64,000 nt of DNA from Arthrobacter sp. UM1 (GTDB lineage Bacteria; Actinomycetota; Actinomycetes; Actinomycetales; Micrococcaceae): the NCBI RefSeq assembly GCF_020483305.1, contig NZ_JACWAB010000002.1, forward strand, positions 1 to 64,000, given 5' to 3'. Under the pieces are notes generated by a model, which was not told the DNA's origin, made no database searches, and saw only the letters and a list, made by a program, of their open reading frames with translations. Of the stretch, positions 9,225 to 19,005 are shown in pieces. The position numbers were made by a program, and so were the translations under genes. Each line of letters begins with the position of its first letter. Within the stretch, counting starts at the first letter, position 1.

Positions 9225-9298
9225 GCTTCCTTAGCTCAGTTGGTTAGAGCGCTCGCTTCACACGCGAGAGGTCGCTGGTTCGAGTCCAGTAGGAAGCA
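9225..9298 (+). tRNA. tRNA-Val (CAC)
   Basis: Acceptor GCTTCCT pairs with AGGAAGC, the D stem is GCTC/GAGC, and anticodon stem CTCGC/GCGAG encloses loop TTCACAC (anticodon CAC at 9259-9261). The T loop is TTCGAGT. The discriminator is A, and CCA is encoded at 9299-9301. Confidence 0.96.
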
Positions 9299-9309
9299 CC
9301 ACGTCACCA

Positions 9310-9341
9310 CTCGGGGCGGTCCCTTCAGGGGCCGCCCCGAG
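9310..9341 (+). terminator. Hairpin terminator after tRNA-Val
   Basis: CTCGGGGCGG-T-CCC and GGG-G-CCGCCCCGAG form a 14-bp stem with one T-G pair around a TTCA loop, starting 9 bases after the tRNA CCA. It lacks a strong T-run, as is common in high-GC actinobacteria. Confidence 0.7.
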
Positions 9342-9543
9342 CTGTGTGCTCTTCCGGACGGCGCAGAAGGCTGTCCGGAGCTTCCCGGACATGTGCACGC
9401 CCTGAGAGCCGGGTGGCGTTGTCCACAATCCCGGCCGGCCCCGTGGCCGGGGCACGGGCCTCAGAGTAAGCTCGATGAGGTGAGCCGTCCACGCGGCTCG
9501 CACACGTCCCCCGTCATCGGCGAAGAACGGATCAAGCAGCCCC

Positions 9544-10620
9544 ATGGTGGAATTTTCGGCGCGCTTTGCGACAGCCCAGGAGATCGTGGCGTGGGATGAC
9601 CACGTCGTGCAGAACCCCAACGGGGGCAACCTCCTGCAGTCCGCCTCGTTCGCGGACGTGAAGTCGCAGTTCGGGTGGAAGCCCCGCTTCCTCGTCCTCG
9701 AGGCGGAGGGCGCCGCGCCGAGCTTCAACCTGGTCCTGGAGAAGTCCGTGCCGCCGCTCGGCACGTTCTGGTACATGATCAAGGGGCCGGACGTGGGAGA
9801 CCCCTCGCACGTGGTTCCCGCGATGGACGCGGTCAAGCGGATGATCCGCGAGCAGCGCCTCGGCGTCTTCGCCGTCAAGATCGAGCCGGACATCGTCGCG
9901 GGGGAGGAGGTCGCCGAGACCTTCGCCAAGGCCGGCTACGTCAAGGGCCCGGACATCCAGCCCAATGACCACACCGCCATCCTGGACACCACGCCGGACG
10001 AGCAGCCCCTCCTGCGCTCCCTCCACTCGCGAGGCCGCAACGCGGTCCGCCGCGCGCTCCGAGAGGGCGCGGACGCGCAGCGCGTGGAGCCCACGGAGGA
10101 GAACTTCCGCATCATGTTCGACCTGATGAACCAGGTCCAGGACCGGAACACGCTGCGCCTGCGCCCCTTCGAGTACTACCGCCGGTTCTGGCAGAACTTC
10201 GTGGACGCCGGGCAGGGCCGCCTCTACTTCGCGTATGAGGACGGCAAGCCCGTGGTCGGCGCCTTCGTCATCAACTACGGCCGCAAGGGCACGTACAAGG
10301 ACGGCGGCTCGGTGAGCCGGCGCCGTCAGTACGGCGACTCGCACCAGCTCCAGTGGCGCGCCATCCTGGACCTCAAGGAGGAGTTCGGGATCACGGAGTA
10401 CGACTTCTGCGGCACGCCTCCGGCGGACGAGCTGAAGAACCCGGAACACCGCCTCTACGGGCTCGGTCTCTTCAAGACGAGCTTCACCAAGACGGTCGTG
10501 GACTTCGTGGGCGCCTATGACGTCGTCGTCGACCCTCTCCGGTACCGGGCATGGAGCACGGTCGGGGAGAAGGTCGCCCGCAACCTCTGGGACCGCAAGC
10601 ACCGCCAGCCGTTCTACTGA
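9544..10620 (+). CDS. FemABX-type peptidoglycan bridge aminoacyltransferase
   Basis: A 358-residue protein with two GNAT-like domains. The second carries RGRNAVRRALREGADAQRVEP and, near residues 230-300, YFAYEDGKPVVGAFVINYGRKGTYKDGGS followed by HQLQWRAILDLKEEFGITEYDFCG, typical of FemX/MurM-like transferases. These use aminoacyl-tRNA to add bridge residues to lipid II at the inner face of the membrane. Many Micrococcaceae have interpeptide bridges that need such enzymes; which amino acid is added cannot be read here. The ATG at 9544 directly precedes the conserved N-terminal VEFSARFATAQE. The downstream threonine exporter is codirectional, 129 bases away. Confidence 0.87.
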   Translation: MVEFSARFATAQEIVAWDDHVVQNPNGGNLLQSASFADVKSQFGWKPRFLVLEAEGAAPSFNLVLEKSVPPLGTFWYMIKGPDVGDPSHVVPAMDAVKRMIREQRLGVFAVKIEPDIVAGEEVAETFAKAGYVKGPDIQPNDHTAILDTTPDEQPLLRSLHSRGRNAVRRALREGADAQRVEPTEENFRIMFDLMNQVQDRNTLRLRPFEYYRRFWQNFVDAGQGRLYFAYEDGKPVVGAFVINYGRKGTYKDGGSVSRRRQYGDSHQLQWRAILDLKEEFGITEYDFCGTPPADELKNPEHRLYGLGLFKTSFTKTVVDFVGAYDVVVDPLRYRAWSTVGEKVARNLWDRKHRQPFY

Positions 10621-10749
10621 TCCGAGGCGCCGTGAGAGCGGCGCGCCTTCGGACGCTCGGACGGGCGCAGCCCTGCGCTGCGCTCGCCCGCACTCTGCCC
10701 GCCGAGCCGTGAGGCCCGGACGCCACGCCGGACACGTGAGGAGGACTCC

Positions 10750-12393
10750 ATGCACCACGATTCCCCGACATCGCCGCAGGAGCGCCTCGCTGCGCTGGCT
10801 GGGCGGGACCCCGAGCTCTCCACGGGGCCGGTGCAGCACCCGGAGGCCTCGCCGGAGGACGAGGTCCGGCCGCACTCCGCACAGACCCAGGCCGTGGCCG
10901 CCGCGGGGCCGGACCCCACTCACGCCCTGCCCACCACCCCGCAGCGCCTGGACGCCGCCGCGATGCGGGCCTCGGCGCGCTCGCGGAGCTTCCTTCTGCG
11001 CATGGTGCAGGGGGAAGCCCCGCCCACGCAGGCGATGGACATCGTGGAGCGTCTCGCCGGCTCGCCGTACGCCCGTCCCGCGGCGCGCCTGCCCGCTCCC
11101 GAGACCTCGACGATCGGCACGTACGAAGGCGCCCGCAAGACGCTGGACCTCTCACTGCAGCTCGCCGAGGTCATGTTCCGCTACGGTGCCGGCGCGCTCG
11201 AGGTGGAGACGAGCATCATCGCGGTGACGGCGGCGTACGGGCTCAAGGACGTGGACGTGGACATCACCAACCAGTCCGTCCAGCTCAACTACTCGCCGCA
11301 GGGCCAGACGCCCATGACGGTGCTGCGCGTGGTGCGCTCGTGGACCAACAACTACGCCGGACTGGTGCTCGTCCACGAGCTGGTCACGCGGATCGTCGAG
11401 GGAGGCGTGAGCCGCTCGGACGCGAGCCTGCAGCTGCGGGCCATCACGCGCCGGCCCAAGCCGTTCCCGAAGTGGATGGTGACCCTTTCGGGCGCCCTCT
11501 TCTGCGGCGCGATCGTCCTGCTCATCGGCGGGCACTGGCCTGAGAGCCTGGTGACGGCCCTCTCGATCATCGTGGCGGGCCTGACCACCCGGAAGCTCGG
11601 CCAGTGGCGGGTCCCGGACTTCTACTCCACGGCCGTCAGCGCGTTCGTGGTCACGGCGTTCGCCATGGGCATGTACTGGATCTTCGGAGACCGGTTCTCG
11701 CCGGTGGTGGCCGTGGCCGGCGGGCTCGTGCTCATGCTGCCGGCCGGACGAACGGTGGGGTCCGTGCAGGACGCCATCAACGGCTTCCCCGTCACGGCAG
11801 CCGGGCGCCTGCTTTCAGCGATGCTGACGTTCGGCGCCATCGTCGTCGGCATCGCGGTGGCGGTCTCGGTGGCCACGATCAGCGGCGTCGGGAAGCTGGA
11901 CGTCACCCAGCAGGCGCTCCCGGACCTTCCCTTCTGGGCGACGGCGATCGTGGTGTTCGTCGCCGGCATGCTGATCGTGGTCTACGAGCAGAGCCAGGTG
12001 CGCCTGCTCATCCCCACCGCCGTGGTGGCCGTCTCCGGGTTCGTGGCCTACGTCTTCTTCCAGCACATCGGCTTCGGCCCGCGCCTCACGCCGGCGCTCG
12101 CGGCCACGGTGGTCGGATTCTTCGGGCGCATCTTCGCCCTGCGGATGGGGGCCCCGCAGCTGGTCATCGCCGTCCCCGCGGTGCTCTACCTGCTTCCGGG
12201 ACTCGCGATCTTCCGCGCCATGTACACGCTCACCATCGAGGACTCGGCCTTCCAGGGCGTGGCCGGGCTGGCGAGCGCCTTCATGGTCATCCTGGGCCTG
12301 GCCGCGGGCACGGTGGCCGGCGACAACCTCGCGCGGCCCTTCACCCGCTCCACCGAGGGCTCCGTGGCCCGCCGCCGCGGTCGCCGCCGCTGA
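10750..12393 (+). CDS. thrE: Threonine/serine exporter, ThrE family
   Basis: A 547-residue membrane protein. Residues 1-100 are a polar, probably cytoplasmic extension. The ThrE N-terminal domain (about 115-270) includes LQLAEVMFRYGAGALEVETSI, with a family-typical QLAEVMFRYGAGA motif. Around ten transmembrane helices follow (about 235-540), ending in GTVAGDNLARP. In Corynebacterium glutamicum ThrE exports threonine and serine by proton exchange. The ATG at 10750 has GAGGAGG eight bases upstream. The C-terminus is Arg-rich. No partner gene is required; both halves found as ThrE-N and ThrE-C domains are present in this one protein. Confidence 0.93.
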   Translation: MHHDSPTSPQERLAALAGRDPELSTGPVQHPEASPEDEVRPHSAQTQAVAAAGPDPTHALPTTPQRLDAAAMRASARSRSFLLRMVQGEAPPTQAMDIVERLAGSPYARPAARLPAPETSTIGTYEGARKTLDLSLQLAEVMFRYGAGALEVETSIIAVTAAYGLKDVDVDITNQSVQLNYSPQGQTPMTVLRVVRSWTNNYAGLVLVHELVTRIVEGGVSRSDASLQLRAITRRPKPFPKWMVTLSGALFCGAIVLLIGGHWPESLVTALSIIVAGLTTRKLGQWRVPDFYSTAVSAFVVTAFAMGMYWIFGDRFSPVVAVAGGLVLMLPAGRTVGSVQDAINGFPVTAAGRLLSAMLTFGAIVVGIAVAVSVATISGVGKLDVTQQALPDLPFWATAIVVFVAGMLIVVYEQSQVRLLIPTAVVAVSGFVAYVFFQHIGFGPRLTPALAATVVGFFGRIFALRMGAPQLVIAVPAVLYLLPGLAIFRAMYTLTIEDSAFQGVAGLASAFMVILGLAAGTVAGDNLARPFTRSTEGSVARRRGRRR

Positions 12394-12461
12394 CACCGCC
12401 TCCGGGCGCTTTTCTCCGGATACTCCCGCCGGCTCCGGAGCCCGGCCGCCGGGGAAGGTCG

Positions 12462-13196
12462 TCAGAAGAGGACCGGCTCGCTCTCGTGGTCCGCCTCCGC
12501 GTCGATGAGCGAGCCCACCCAGTCCACCGGAGCCCTGCCGTGCTCCTCGAGGTGGCGGTTGGCGGCGCTGAACGGCCGGGATCCGAAGAAGCCGCGGCTC
12601 GCGGAGAGAGGAGAGGGGTGCGGCGACTGGAGCCGCTTGGTCAGCGGCGACTGGGGCAGAGTGTCCCCGACCTTCTGCGCATGGCGTCCCCACTCGATGA
12701 CCACGAGCGGAGTGCCCGCCTCCGCGTTGACCCCGGCGACGGCCGCCATGGCGCGCGTGGTGAGCTCCTGCCAGCCGAGACGCTGATGCGAACCCGGCGA
12801 CCCAGGACGGACGGTCAGCACGGTGTTGAGCAGGAGGACGCCCTGCGCGAGCCAGCCGGAGAGGTCTGCCGTGGCGCCCCGAAGCCGCTCGCGCTCGTGG
12901 GGGAGATCCGCGGCGAGCTCGTTATAGATGTTGGCGAGGCTCTTCGGCAGCGGCGCCACGTCCCGGGCGGCCGAGAAGGCGAGTCCCATCGCGTGCCCGG
13001 GAGTGGGGTAGGGGTCCTGGCCGACGACGACGCACCGCACCGAGCCCGGCGCCAGGCTGAGCGCCGCGAGGGCCCTCTCCCTGCCCGGCAGGAAATCGGG
13101 GCAGTCCGCTTCGGCCTTTTCCAACAGCTGCTCGGCTCGCTCGGCGATGCCCGGCACGAGCCGCGACCAGTCGGGGTGCATGAGGCGGTCCGTCAT
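12462..13196 (-). CDS. ung: Uracil-DNA glycosylase
   Basis: A 244-residue family 1 UDG. Motif A is GQDPYPTPGHAMGLAFS, holding the catalytic Asp; VLLLNTVLTV forms the uracil pocket; HPSPLSASRGFFGSRPFS holds the catalytic His and the DNA-intercalation loop. It removes uracil from DNA to start base excision repair, an important job in a genome with so many cytosines. The ATG at 13196 is selected because AAGGAGA lies seven bases upstream and the family usually begins near here; an upstream in-frame start would add about 77 unrelated residues. It is divergent from the DUF3263 gene. Confidence 0.96.
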   Translation of the reverse strand: MTDRLMHPDWSRLVPGIAERAEQLLEKAEADCPDFLPGRERALAALSLAPGSVRCVVVGQDPYPTPGHAMGLAFSAARDVAPLPKSLANIYNELAADLPHERERLRGATADLSGWLAQGVLLLNTVLTVRPGSPGSHQRLGWQELTTRAMAAVAGVNAEAGTPLVVIEWGRHAQKVGDTLPQSPLTKRLQSPHPSPLSASRGFFGSRPFSAANRHLEEHGRAPVDWVGSLIDAEADHESEPVLF

Positions 13197-13281
13197 CTGC
13201 TCTCCTTGCAGGCCTCTCGCCGGCCTCGGGCTGAAGGTCCGCGTCTTGGCCGGGGCGTTCTCGGATTCTAAAGTAGACCCT

Positions 13282-13677
13282 ATGCCCTCCTCCTTCGCTC
13301 CCCGCCCCCGTGCTGACGGCCCGGAGGACGGGGGCGACGGCAAGGGGCCCCGCCCGAGCGGCCTCACGGCGCAGGAGCGCGAGGTGCTCCGGATCGAGTC
13401 CCAGGCGTGGAAGTACGCCTCGGCCAAAGAGCGGGCGATGCGAGAGCGGGCCGGCCTCTCGCCGACCGACTACTACCTCCTGCTGCGTGAACTGGTCCAG
13501 GACGACCGGGCGCGCCGTGAGTTCCCAGCCCTGCTCGCTAGACTCGCGGAGAGGATGGACCGCGCGGCGTCGAGGTACGGCCTCGGCAGGCGCGGCGCCG
13601 CTCCGCAGACGGGCGGAGCGCATCCGTGGGACGAGACGCCGGGCCGCACTCCGGCCTGGGATGAGGAGGGGCAGTGA
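13282..13677 (+). CDS. DUF3263 domain protein
   Basis: A 131-residue protein. Residues about 38-95 contain LTAQEREVLRIESQAWKYA followed by RERAGLSPTDYYLLLRELVQD, the DUF3263 signature: a helical, probably DNA-binding module conserved in actinobacteria. The N- and C-terminal ends are disordered and Pro/Gly-rich. The start lies a few bases after TAAAGT/TAGACC, so the message may be leaderless. It overlaps the LytR_C gene by four bases (GTGA), so the two are translated together. Function is unknown; DUF3263 next to LytR_C is a common actinobacterial pairing. Confidence 0.85.
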   Translation: MPSSFAPRPRADGPEDGGDGKGPRPSGLTAQEREVLRIESQAWKYASAKERAMRERAGLSPTDYYLLLRELVQDDRARREFPALLARLAERMDRAASRYGLGRRGAAPQTGGAHPWDETPGRTPAWDEEGQ

Positions 13678-14267
13678 GCGAGAGCGAGACCGGGGACCGC
13701 TATGACCTGATCCCCGAGGACCCCCGCCATGTGGGCCAGCACCGCGAGGAGCCGTACGAGCCCGCCGTCGGCTGGAAGGCATTCGTGCTCGTGGGCGCTG
13801 CGGCGCTGCTCCTTGGCTTCATCGCCGCATTCGTGCTCCCCGTCCTCGGATTCACGCCGAAGGCGCAGTCGCCCCAAGCGCAGACGGCCCAGGGGCAGAG
13901 CCCCTCGGGTGCAGCACGACCCTCGACGGCGCCGAGCGCGCACGTGGCCCCGCTGCAGACCCAGGGACCGCAGGCGAGCGCTGACCCCGCTCTGCGCAAG
14001 GCCACCGTGGACGTCTTCGACGCTTCGGGCGGAGCGCGCGAGAAGGACGTCGCCGCCGAGGTCGCCGGCAAGGGGTGGGTCGTCGGAGAGCTCGGCGCCT
14101 GGAACGGCGGGGACCCGGGGCGGACCACTGTCGTGTACGGGGCGGCGTCGTCGCGCGCGGCGGCTCAGCTGCTCGCCTCGGACCTCGGCGGAGCGGAGGT
14201 CAGCCAGGACTCCTCCGTGGGGAGCCGCCTGCAGGTGGTGGTCTCGGGCGGATACGGCGCGGGCTGA
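13674..14267 (+). CDS. LytR_C domain membrane protein
   Basis: A 197-residue protein starting at a GTG that overlaps the previous stop, with GAGGAGGGG upstream. A cytoplasmic segment (about 1-35) leads to one transmembrane helix (about 37-58), then a Gln/Pro/Ser linker and a C-terminal LytR_C domain (about 105-195, ATVDVFDASGGAREKDVAAEVAGKGW). LytR_C domains accompany enzymes that attach polymers to peptidoglycan, but here the catalytic LytR-CpsA-Psr domain is absent. The role is therefore probably binding or regulatory at the cell envelope. Confidence 0.82.
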   Translation: MSESETGDRYDLIPEDPRHVGQHREEPYEPAVGWKAFVLVGAAALLLGFIAAFVLPVLGFTPKAQSPQAQTAQGQSPSGAARPSTAPSAHVAPLQTQGPQASADPALRKATVDVFDASGGAREKDVAAEVAGKGWVVGELGAWNGGDPGRTTVVYGAASSRAAAQLLASDLGGAEVSQDSSVGSRLQVVVSGGYGAG

Positions 14268-14318
14268 CCCGGAGCCCTGGCAGGCGCACGGGAGCCGCTC
14301 TGCCCAGGGCGGACCGTT

Positions 14319-14345
14319 CTTGCACTCGGTGGGGGCGAGTGCTAA
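14319..14345 (+). promoter_or_regulatory. CIRCE operator 1 (HrcA site) over the groEL promoter
   Basis: CTTGCACTC, nine bases, then GAGTGCTAA: 16 of 18 consensus positions of TTAGCACTC-N9-GAGTGCTAA. A promoter overlaps it: -35 TTGCAC at 14320-14325, 17 bases, -10 TAACAA at 14343-14348. Bound HrcA would cover both hexamers. Confidence 0.85.
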
Positions 14346-14352
14346 CAATTGA

Positions 14353-16149
<1,797 letters not shown>

Positions 16150-16206
16150 ACCCGTTCCACGGGGTTCCGGGCCGGTTGCCGGCCGGCCCCGGAACAGCAT
16201 CCGGCA

Positions 16207-16244
16207 AGGCCGCCGCGCAGACCGCAAGGTCGGCGCGGCGGCCT
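16207..16244 (+). terminator. Terminator hairpin after groEL
   Basis: A perfect 12-bp stem AGGCCGCCGCGC/GCGCGGCGGCCT encloses a small ACC-GCAA-GGT hairpin with a GNRA-type loop. It lies about 60 bases after the groEL stop. A weaker GC stem precedes it at about 16163-16195. There is no T-run. Confidence 0.6.
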
Positions 16245-16306
16245 CGCTGTGTCTGGAGCCGGCTCCGCTTCCCGCGCCTGGACGGGCGCCTGAAATACTG
16301 GGGTCC

Positions 16307-17245
16307 ATGAAGATTGTTGCTGCCGCAGACGGATCCGCCCTCGGAAACCCCGGTCCCGCGGGCTGGGGCTGGTACATCGACGACGACCACTGGGCCTCCG
16401 GCGGCTGGCCCCGCGGCACCAACAACATGGGCGAGCTCATGGCCGTCCTGGACCTCCTGCGCCAGACCCGGGGCGTGTCCGAGCTGGAGGTCCTCTGCGA
16501 CAGCCAGTACGTCATCAACTCGGTGACCAAGTGGATGCCCGGCTGGAAGCGCAAGGGGTGGAAGAAGGCGGACGGCAAGCCCGTGCTCAACGTGGATCTC
16601 CTCAAGGAGATCGACAAGGAGATGGCCGGGCGCAGCGTCACCTTCACCTGGATCAAGGGGCATTCCGGTCACTCGCTCAACGACGCGGCGGACCGGAAGG
16701 CGAACGGCGCCGCTCAGAAGTTCGCGCGAGGCGAGGGCGGCAGCGAAGGCCCCGGATACCGTCAGGCTGGCACGCCCGAGGTCGAGGAGACGAGCCGGGC
16801 GGCCGAACCGGACGGGCAGGAGGACCTCTTCTCCGGCTCCGGCGAGGAGCGTGCTCTGCCGCTGGAGGCCCCGTTCCCCTCGGAGGAGGACCGCAGCGAC
16901 GAGCAGCAGGTCCTGCGCCTGGAGAAACAGCTCATGGATCCTGCTGTCCGAGCGGACCGCGGTGAGGCCGCCTCCCTCCTGCATGCTGACATGCAGGAGA
17001 TCGGCTCTTCCGGACGCCTCTGGGGCCGCGAGGACCTTCTGGCCGCCATGGAAGGCGAGGCCCCGGGGCCGGTGCCGGAGGTGGACGTGCTCACCGCCCG
17101 GGACCTGGCCCCCGGCCTCATCCAGATCGTCTACCGGGCCACGGACGAGGACCGCGCAGTCCTGCGGACCTCGCTGTGGCTGAGGGCAGGCGGCCGCTGG
17201 CAGATGATCTGGCATCAGGGCACCGAGGAGTCAGCCGACCTCTGA
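16307..17245 (+). CDS. RNase HI fused to a C-terminal DUF4440/SnoaL-like domain
   Basis: A 312-residue protein. Residues 1-145 are ribonuclease HI: ADGSALGNPGPAGWGW (D8), NNMGELMAV (E43), LCDSQYVINSV (D65) and AADRKAN (last Asp), so all four metal-binding carboxylates are present, along with the GHSGHSLND loop. This half cuts RNA in RNA-DNA hybrids. An acidic linker (about 146-205) leads to residues about 208-312, with LRLEKQLMDPAVRADRGEAASLLHADMQEIGSSGR and a final WQMIWHQGT, matching DUF4440/SnoaL-like alpha+beta barrels. Its role is unknown. The ATG follows an AATACT -10-like box by eight bases, suggesting a leaderless message. Ordinary RNase HI is about 150 residues, so the added domain doubles its length. 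Confidence 0.85.
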   Translation: MKIVAAADGSALGNPGPAGWGWYIDDDHWASGGWPRGTNNMGELMAVLDLLRQTRGVSELEVLCDSQYVINSVTKWMPGWKRKGWKKADGKPVLNVDLLKEIDKEMAGRSVTFTWIKGHSGHSLNDAADRKANGAAQKFARGEGGSEGPGYRQAGTPEVEETSRAAEPDGQEDLFSGSGEERALPLEAPFPSEEDRSDEQQVLRLEKQLMDPAVRADRGEAASLLHADMQEIGSSGRLWGREDLLAAMEGEAPGPVPEVDVLTARDLAPGLIQIVYRATDEDRAVLRTSLWLRAGGRWQMIWHQGTEESADL

Positions 17246-17283
17246 CTTCCTGAGACCCGTGGGGCCTCGCGTGCGCGCAGCGC

Positions 17284-17574
17284 TCAGGCGGCGAACAGCG
17301 CCGCGTTGCGAGCCTCCGTCTCCGCATAGGTGCGAGAGGCCTCGCTGAGGGCGGCGTTGATGTGCGCCAGAGACTCCTCGACGCGCGACTGCGTGGCGCG
17401 CCACTCGCCGATGAGGGTCTGGAACATGGCCGACGCGGAGCCGCCCCACGAGTCTTGGAGGCCCTGAAGGCTCGACTGCATCTGATTCACCTCGCTCTGC
17501 ACCCTCGCAATGGTTCCCTGGACCTGCGCGCTGTGAGCGGCGAGCGCCTCGCTGTCCACGCTGAAGACGGCCAT
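17284..17574 (-). CDS. WXG100-family (ESAT-6-like) small secreted protein
   Basis: A 96-residue helical protein with DSWGGSAS in the middle (the WxG turn) and flanking amphipathic helices, VQGTIARVQSEVNQMQSSLQGLQ and ESLAHINAALSEASRTYAE. These are the features of WXG100 proteins, which form helical-hairpin dimers secreted by type VII systems. AGGAGGAAG precedes the ATG at 17574. The ending TYAETEARNAA resembles the YxxxD/E secretion signal. No EccC-type ATPase or partner gene is near. It is convergent with the RNase HI gene. Confidence 0.85.
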   Translation of the reverse strand: MAVFSVDSEALAAHSAQVQGTIARVQSEVNQMQSSLQGLQDSWGGSASAMFQTLIGEWRATQSRVEESLAHINAALSEASRTYAETEARNAALFAA

Positions 17575-18012
17575 GACTTCCTCCTCGGAGTCGATTCGAG
17601 CGGCCCGCCCCTTGTCCGGAAGCCGAGCCTGCCGGGTTCCTCCCGGCCCTCTCACTGTGCCGAGACGGGCGGCCTGCGCGAGCCGCGAAGACCCGCGAAT
17701 GTGGACAACTTTCTGACGCGAGGTCCTCGCGCGGGGATCCGGGTCACGGCCGAGCCCCGATCTGTACCGGTCTAGATGTCTGTTCGGATATCCTGATGCT
17801 ACCGATCAGTAGCCAGCGCTCCGCCGAGGCTGGGCGCTTCTTCCGCGCGATACGGCCGCAACAGCGGGAGGCGGATTTTCGGAATCGGTCTCGAAGTGAG
17901 TGCAGACCTGGCTTTTGAAAAACGGAAATATCGTTAACAAATCGGCGTGGCTCCGATATCCATTAACCAGTCACCAGCGCCGCCCGGCGCTGAAACCCTG
18001 GGGGGAGATCCA
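17575..18012. other. Intergenic region of 438 bases, AT-richer than its surroundings
   Basis: No gene is seen. It separates the divergent WXG100 and CPBP genes. GATATCC occurs twice in similar contexts (17785-17793 CGGATATCC; 17953-17961 CCGATATCC), and GCTAC/GTAGC forms a small stem near 17797-17813. A TTGAAA hexamer at 17915 could be a -35 for the CPBP gene, but the -10 is unclear. The motifs may be regulator sites; nothing decides this. Confidence 0.4.
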
Positions 18013-18888
18013 ATGCCTGCACGTCGCAGCCGCCTGCTGACGGCCGCGCTGTTCATCTGGGCCGCCGGCTGGCTGGTCGGCACAGTGAGGGCCGTGGGCT
18101 GCCTCGCGGGCCGGCAGCTGCATGCCGACCCGAACACGGCGGACGCGTTCTCACTGTGCGCAAGGTGCCTCGAGGTCGCGCTGACCGCCGCAACTCTCGT
18201 GGCGCTGACCGTCCTCACCGTGAAGACGGCCTCGGACCAGCCGATCAGCCGACTCGGCTTCTTCCTGCCCAGGACGGCGCCTCAGGTGCGCAGGACCGTG
18301 GTCTCAGCGGCCCTGTACTGGGTGGTCATCTCGCTCGGGTTCTTCGCGGCCACCTCGTTCAACGTCATGGTCAACACGCCGGTTCCGCCTCAGCACGCCG
18401 CGAGGCTCGGGGACCCGGCCACAAGCGTCCTCGACGCCGTCTCCTCGGTCATCGCCGGTCCGATGGAGGAGGCCTTTCTTCCCTCGGCGCTCGTCTTCTT
18501 CCTCGTGGAGTCGCGAGTCGCCCGTCCTCTGATCTGGGTGGTGGTCATCGCCGCGCGGGTCTCGTTCCACCTCTACTACGGGTACTCGTTCGCCGTCGGA
18601 ATCGCGGTGTGGGCGGTCTTCGCGATCCTCTTCTGGAACGCGACCCGGAATGTCCTCGCCATGGCTGTGATGCACTCGGCGTTCAATCTCGTCTCAGTGC
18701 CCAATCTCCATTTCCACAACCTCATTCCGGCGCTTTCCCTTGCGGGAATCGCGATCCTCGTGCTCCTCGTCTTCCACCGTGAGGCCCTTCAGCAGATGGA
18801 CCGGATCTCCTCGGCCGCCAACCTGCGTCTCGAACCGCCCTCCTTCCTGCGGAAGCCGGTCCGGAGGAGCGGGGTCCGGGTGGCCTGA
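18013..18888 (+). CDS. CPBP-family intramembrane metalloprotease-like protein
   Basis: A 291-residue protein with about eight transmembrane helices. The CPBP (Abi/Rce1) region spans about 140-240: MEEAFLPSALVFF (motif 1), RVSFHLYYG (motif 2 His) and MHSAFNLV (motif 3 His/Asn). In active enzymes motif 1 is EExxxR; here the sixth position is Pro and no Arg follows, so activity is uncertain. The ATG at 18013 has GGGGGAGA upstream; an earlier in-frame ATG at 17947 lacks a ribosome site. CPBP proteins process prenylated or signal-type peptides and are often linked to bacteriocin immunity, but no bacteriocin gene is seen here. Confidence 0.78.
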   Translation: MPARRSRLLTAALFIWAAGWLVGTVRAVGCLAGRQLHADPNTADAFSLCARCLEVALTAATLVALTVLTVKTASDQPISRLGFFLPRTAPQVRRTVVSAALYWVVISLGFFAATSFNVMVNTPVPPQHAARLGDPATSVLDAVSSVIAGPMEEAFLPSALVFFLVESRVARPLIWVVVIAARVSFHLYYGYSFAVGIAVWAVFAILFWNATRNVLAMAVMHSAFNLVSVPNLHFHNLIPALSLAGIAILVLLVFHREALQQMDRISSAANLRLEPPSFLRKPVRRSGVRVA

Positions 18889-19005
18889 GAGGCCTCGGGC
18901 GCGCGGCTGCGCGCCGAGCAACGCGAATCCCGGGGCATCGGTGACGGGGATCGTGCACGGGCATACTCTTCGACTGCACGGCCACCCCAGATGAAAGGCA
19001 TCCGC

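Noticed and set aside
8457-9301. tRNA genes as current phage attachment sites
   Set aside because: No integrase or repeat of the tRNA ends was seen near tRNA-Thr or tRNA-Val.
17284-18888. Bacteriocin immunity locus (CPBP next to a small secreted protein)
   Set aside because: The small protein is a WXG100 type on the other strand, and no double-glycine leader peptide or bacteriocin processing gene is present.
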